A DNA stretch of 9,482 bases from Actinomycetota bacterium. GTDB taxonomy: Bacteria > Actinomycetota > Actinomycetes > Actinomycetales > Microbacteriaceae. Positions 8,266-9,482 of this stretch are shown piece after piece. Where the stretch lies: positions 1 to 9,482 of the forward strand of contig WLES01000018.1 in assembly GCA_009704155.1 (NCBI GenBank), given 5' to 3'. A program made the translations under genes and the position numbers. The notes beneath the pieces were generated by a model that was given only the letters and a program-made list of their open reading frames with translations, did no database searches and was not told the origin of the DNA. How positions within the stretch are numbered: the stretch's first letter is position 1; the number at the start of each line of letters is the position of its first letter.

Positions 8266-9195
8266 ATGGACATCAACCTCATCCACCCGGACCTGCGTAA
8301 GGCAACGGAATCGTTCCCGAAACTCCCCTTGACATCAGGCTTTGGTCGTTCAATCACTCGCTTATTGCTGCCTTTGCTGTTGCCTCGCGCCACGGATCTA
8401 GGTGGTGTGACAATCGAGCAGGTCACGACGCCGGCCGGACAAAAACTGCGAATTTACACGCCTTCCGAGGCGAAGACTCGAGCGGCGCTGCTATACATTC
8501 ACGGTGGCGGAATGATGATTGGCTCTCCTGCGCAAGACGATCGGTTTTTGGCGGCGACGGCCGCCGAACTCGACATCGTTATCGTCTCGCCGCGCTACAG
8601 GCTCGCACCTGAAAATCCCGCACCTGCAGCCCTCGATGACTGTCGTGCCGCGTGGGGTTGGGTGATTGACAATGCCTCTGCGCGAGGTATCGATATAACG
8701 CGACTCGCGATTGGTGGTGAAAGCGCCGGCGGTGGTCTTGCCGCTGGTTTGGTACTTGGAATCCACGACGAAGGGGGCATCCAGCCCGTCGCTCAATGGC
8801 TGTTTTGCCCGATGCTCGACGACAGAACTGCTCTCGATCGGTCCCTGGACGAGGCGAATCATTTTGTCTGGAGTAACACATTGAACGTTGCTGGGTGGAA
8901 GTCGTATTTGGGCGCACGATATGGAACTGACGACGTTACTGAGTATGCCGCTCCAGCACGACGTGCGAATCTTCGCGGGCTACCCAAATCCTGGATTGGT
9001 GTTGGGGACGTCGAACTGTTTAACGACGAATGCAAGACCTATGCGAACAGATTGAATGCAGCCGGTGTACCGTGCCAGTTAGACGTTGTTTCGGGCGCTC
9101 CGCATTCATTTCAAGGACTAGCTCCTGAGACCCAACTGTCCAAGGACTACCTGACACAAGCCAGGGGTTGGCTTGGCAAAGCGCTCGCGGGCTAA
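8266..9195 (+). CDS. Alpha/beta hydrolase, hormone-sensitive-lipase (esterase) family
   Basis: This is probably a cytoplasmic carboxylesterase acting on short- or medium-chain esters; the substrate is unknown. The product has 309 residues and no signal peptide. The HSL-type oxyanion motif HGGG is at 79-82, followed by the family block SPRYRLAPENPAP (108-120). The nucleophile is S153 in GESAGG and the histidine is H280 in APHSFQ. In the acid motif (GVGDVELFNDE, 245-255), E250 stands where most members have aspartate, so the triad may be Ser-Glu-His; D248 is the alternative. An N-terminal hydrophobic stretch (TRLLLPLLLP, 31-40) is part of the family's cap region rather than a clear membrane anchor. 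I chose the ATG at 8266 with AAGGG eight bases upstream; a TTG six codons earlier is open but has no site. It is a single gene, divergent from the exporter, ending 20 bases before a terminator region. Confidence 0.93.
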   Translation: MDINLIHPDLRKATESFPKLPLTSGFGRSITRLLLPLLLPRATDLGGVTIEQVTTPAGQKLRIYTPSEAKTRAALLYIHGGGMMIGSPAQDDRFLAATAAELDIVIVSPRYRLAPENPAPAALDDCRAAWGWVIDNASARGIDITRLAIGGESAGGGLAAGLVLGIHDEGGIQPVAQWLFCPMLDDRTALDRSLDEANHFVWSNTLNVAGWKSYLGARYGTDDVTEYAAPARRANLRGLPKSWIGVGDVELFNDECKTYANRLNAAGVPCQLDVVSGAPHSFQGLAPETQLSKDYLTQARGWLGKALAG

Positions 9196-9215
9196 CTACA
9201 GAACTTGCACTTGAC

Positions 9216-9251
9216 GAAAAAGGAAAAACCCGAGCGTGGAGGCCCGGGTTT
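9216..9251 (-). terminator. Terminator downstream of the tRNA-Lys 3' fragment
   Basis: AAACCCG (9226-9232) and CGGGTTT (9245-9251) form a 7-bp stem with a 12-base loop. On the minus strand the stem is followed by a T-rich tail (TTTTTCC then TTTTT, 9228 down to 9216), a strong terminator placed directly after the tRNA 3' end. It also sits after the plus-strand hydrolase and may stop that transcript, though the plus-side T-run is short. Its presence suggests that this side of the tRNA fragment is the original chromosomal flank. Confidence 0.8.
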
Positions 9252-9255
9252 CTCG

Positions 9256-9302
9256 TACACCCCCCGGGACTTGAACCCGGAACCCACTGATTAAGAGGCA
9301 GT
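9256..9302 (-). tRNA. Partial tRNA-Lys(CTT): 3' half only
   Basis: Reading leftward from 9302, positions 27-73 of a tRNA can be laid out: anticodon 5' strand ACTGC (9302-9298), loop CTCTTAA with anticodon CTT (9297-9291), 3' strand TCAGT, variable loop GGGTT, T stem CCGGG/CCCGG closed perfectly around TTCAAGT (9280-9264), acceptor 3' strand GGGGTGT and discriminator A at 9256. It is followed by CGA, not CCA. The last anticodon stem pair is a C-T mismatch. There is no D arm and no ACACCCC-like or wobble-paired 5' acceptor strand in the bases to the right, so this cannot fold into a complete tRNA. The anticodon loop sequence and T arm identify the lysine CTT species. It is best seen as the displaced 3' end left by integration into a tRNA gene. 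Confidence 0.75.
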
Positions 9303-9305
9303 GGG
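9283..9305. other. Candidate att core at the tRNA anticodon arm
   Basis: CCCACTG (9283-9289) and CAGTGGG (9299-9305) form a perfect 7-bp inverted repeat around nine bases holding the anticodon loop. Tyrosine integrases of actinobacterial phages and ICEs often use the anticodon arm as core-type binding sites, with crossover in the loop. tRNA homology stops just here on the right, as expected at such a junction. The integrase is not in the window, so this is an inference from structure. Confidence 0.5.
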
Positions 9306-9351
9306 CCAACACGCCTAAACCCGAGTAAATACAGGGCTCTAGGGAGATGCC

Positions 9352-9377
9352 CGTCCACGCGTGGACGCTACGTGGAC
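9352..9377. repeat. 16-bp palindrome plus third CGTGGAC half-site
   Basis: CGTCCACGCGTGGACG (9352-9367) is a perfect palindrome. Its right half-site CGTGGAC (9360-9366) recurs at 9371-9377, 11 bases further, so two copies lie on the same face of the helix with a third inverted. This is the kind of array bound by an integrase arm domain, an excisionase or a repressor. The sequence shows the repeats; the binding protein is inferred. Confidence 0.6.
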
Positions 9378-9392
9378 TACGGAATTGTTTTC

Positions 9393-9409
9393 ACTCGAGT
9401 TTTTCGAGT
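9393..9409. repeat. Short inverted repeat
   Basis: ACTCGA (9393-9398) and TCGAGT (9404-9409) are perfect 6-bp inverted arms around GTTTT. On the minus strand the same bases also read as ACTCGA repeated directly with three bases between. It could be a protein site or a weak hairpin; there is no T-run placing it as a terminator of a visible gene. Confidence 0.4.
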
Positions 9410-9419
9410 CAGATCGCGG

Positions 9420-9477
9420 CACAAACTCCCCCGCGCATAAGCCCGCAAACGGCCGCAAATTAACGCACAAGTTCCCC
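9420..9477. repeat. Imperfect direct repeats at the right edge
   Basis: CACAAACTCCCC (9420-9431) and CACAAGTTCCCC (9466-9477) match at 10 of 12 bases. Between them GCCCGCAAAC (9441-9450) and GGCCGCAAAT (9451-9460) match at 8 of 10 and are directly adjacent. Nested repeats like these could be arm-type integrase sites, but the copies are short and the array continues out of the window. Confidence 0.4.
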
Positions 9478-9482
9478 GGCCC

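Larger units (their letters stand above)
9303..9482. other. Non-coding right end, probable start of an integrated element
   Basis: No convincing coding sequence is present here on either strand, and the bases do not continue the tRNA. The stretch holds a 16-bp palindrome with an extra half-site, a short hairpin and two families of imperfect direct repeats, listed separately. Such repeat-rich DNA next to a truncated tRNA is typical of att arm regions of phages and ICEs. Confidence 0.45.

Noticed and set aside
8248..9195. TTG start for the hydrolase
   Set aside because: The ATG at 8266 has a ribosome binding site at the right distance and the extra six residues match nothing typical of the family.
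9256..9330. A complete tRNA-Lys gene on the minus strand
   Set aside because: The 3' half is convincing, but bases to the right give no D stem and loop of normal form and no strand complementary to the acceptor GGGGTGT; the last anticodon stem pair is also mismatched.
9020..9358. Minus-strand open frame covering the hydrolase end and the tRNA fragment
   Set aside because: It runs through a terminator and the tRNA-derived sequence and has no family features.

Overview
The window looks like chromosomal DNA of an actinobacterium, most likely in or near Microbacteriaceae. This rests on three things: the gene order ilvD-ilvB-ilvN-ilvC followed by serA, frequent GTG starts in moderately GC-rich DNA, and promoters of the TANNNT type. 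Two of those promoters sit exactly six bases in front of a start codon, which is the geometry of leaderless actinobacterial mRNAs. Genus and species cannot be fixed from the sequence alone.

Layout. Bases 1-721 (minus) hold the N-terminal 240 codons of serA (D-3-phosphoglycerate dehydrogenase, serine synthesis); the gene runs off the left edge. Bases 780-1486 (minus) hold two small, adjacent three-helix membrane proteins of unknown function that resemble each other. A perfect 14-bp terminator hairpin (1502-1535) separates them from the branched-chain amino acid operon on the minus strand: ilvD (4939-6633), ilvB (3143-4912), ilvN (2628-3140), ilvC (1549-2574). Together these encode acetohydroxyacid synthase, both subunits, then ketol-acid reductoisomerase and dihydroxyacid dehydratase, the shared core of valine, isoleucine and leucine synthesis. 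The operon seems to start from a leaderless promoter, which leaves no room for a leader-peptide attenuator.

Divergent from ilvD is a 63-codon two-helix membrane protein (6711-6902, plus). Facing it is a Lys/Ala-rich, histone H1-like protein with a SAP/Rho_N-like C-terminus (6952-7443, minus), then a LysE/RhtB-family exporter (7509-8135, minus). Divergent from the exporter is a hormone-sensitive-lipase-type alpha/beta hydrolase (8266-9195, plus).

The right end is the most unusual part. Bases 9256-9302 (minus) are the 3' half of a tRNA-Lys(CTT) gene: anticodon loop, variable loop, T arm and 3' acceptor strand, followed by an apparently native terminator (9216-9251). There is no D arm and no 5' acceptor strand. 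To its right lie non-coding repeats: a 16-bp palindrome with an extra half-site one helical turn away, and imperfect direct repeats. The best reading is a tRNA attachment-site junction of an integrated element (prophage, ICE or genomic island) extending to the right of the window. The integrase itself is not visible. No new multi-gene system is evident within the window; the leads are the att junction, the paired membrane proteins and the H1-like protein.
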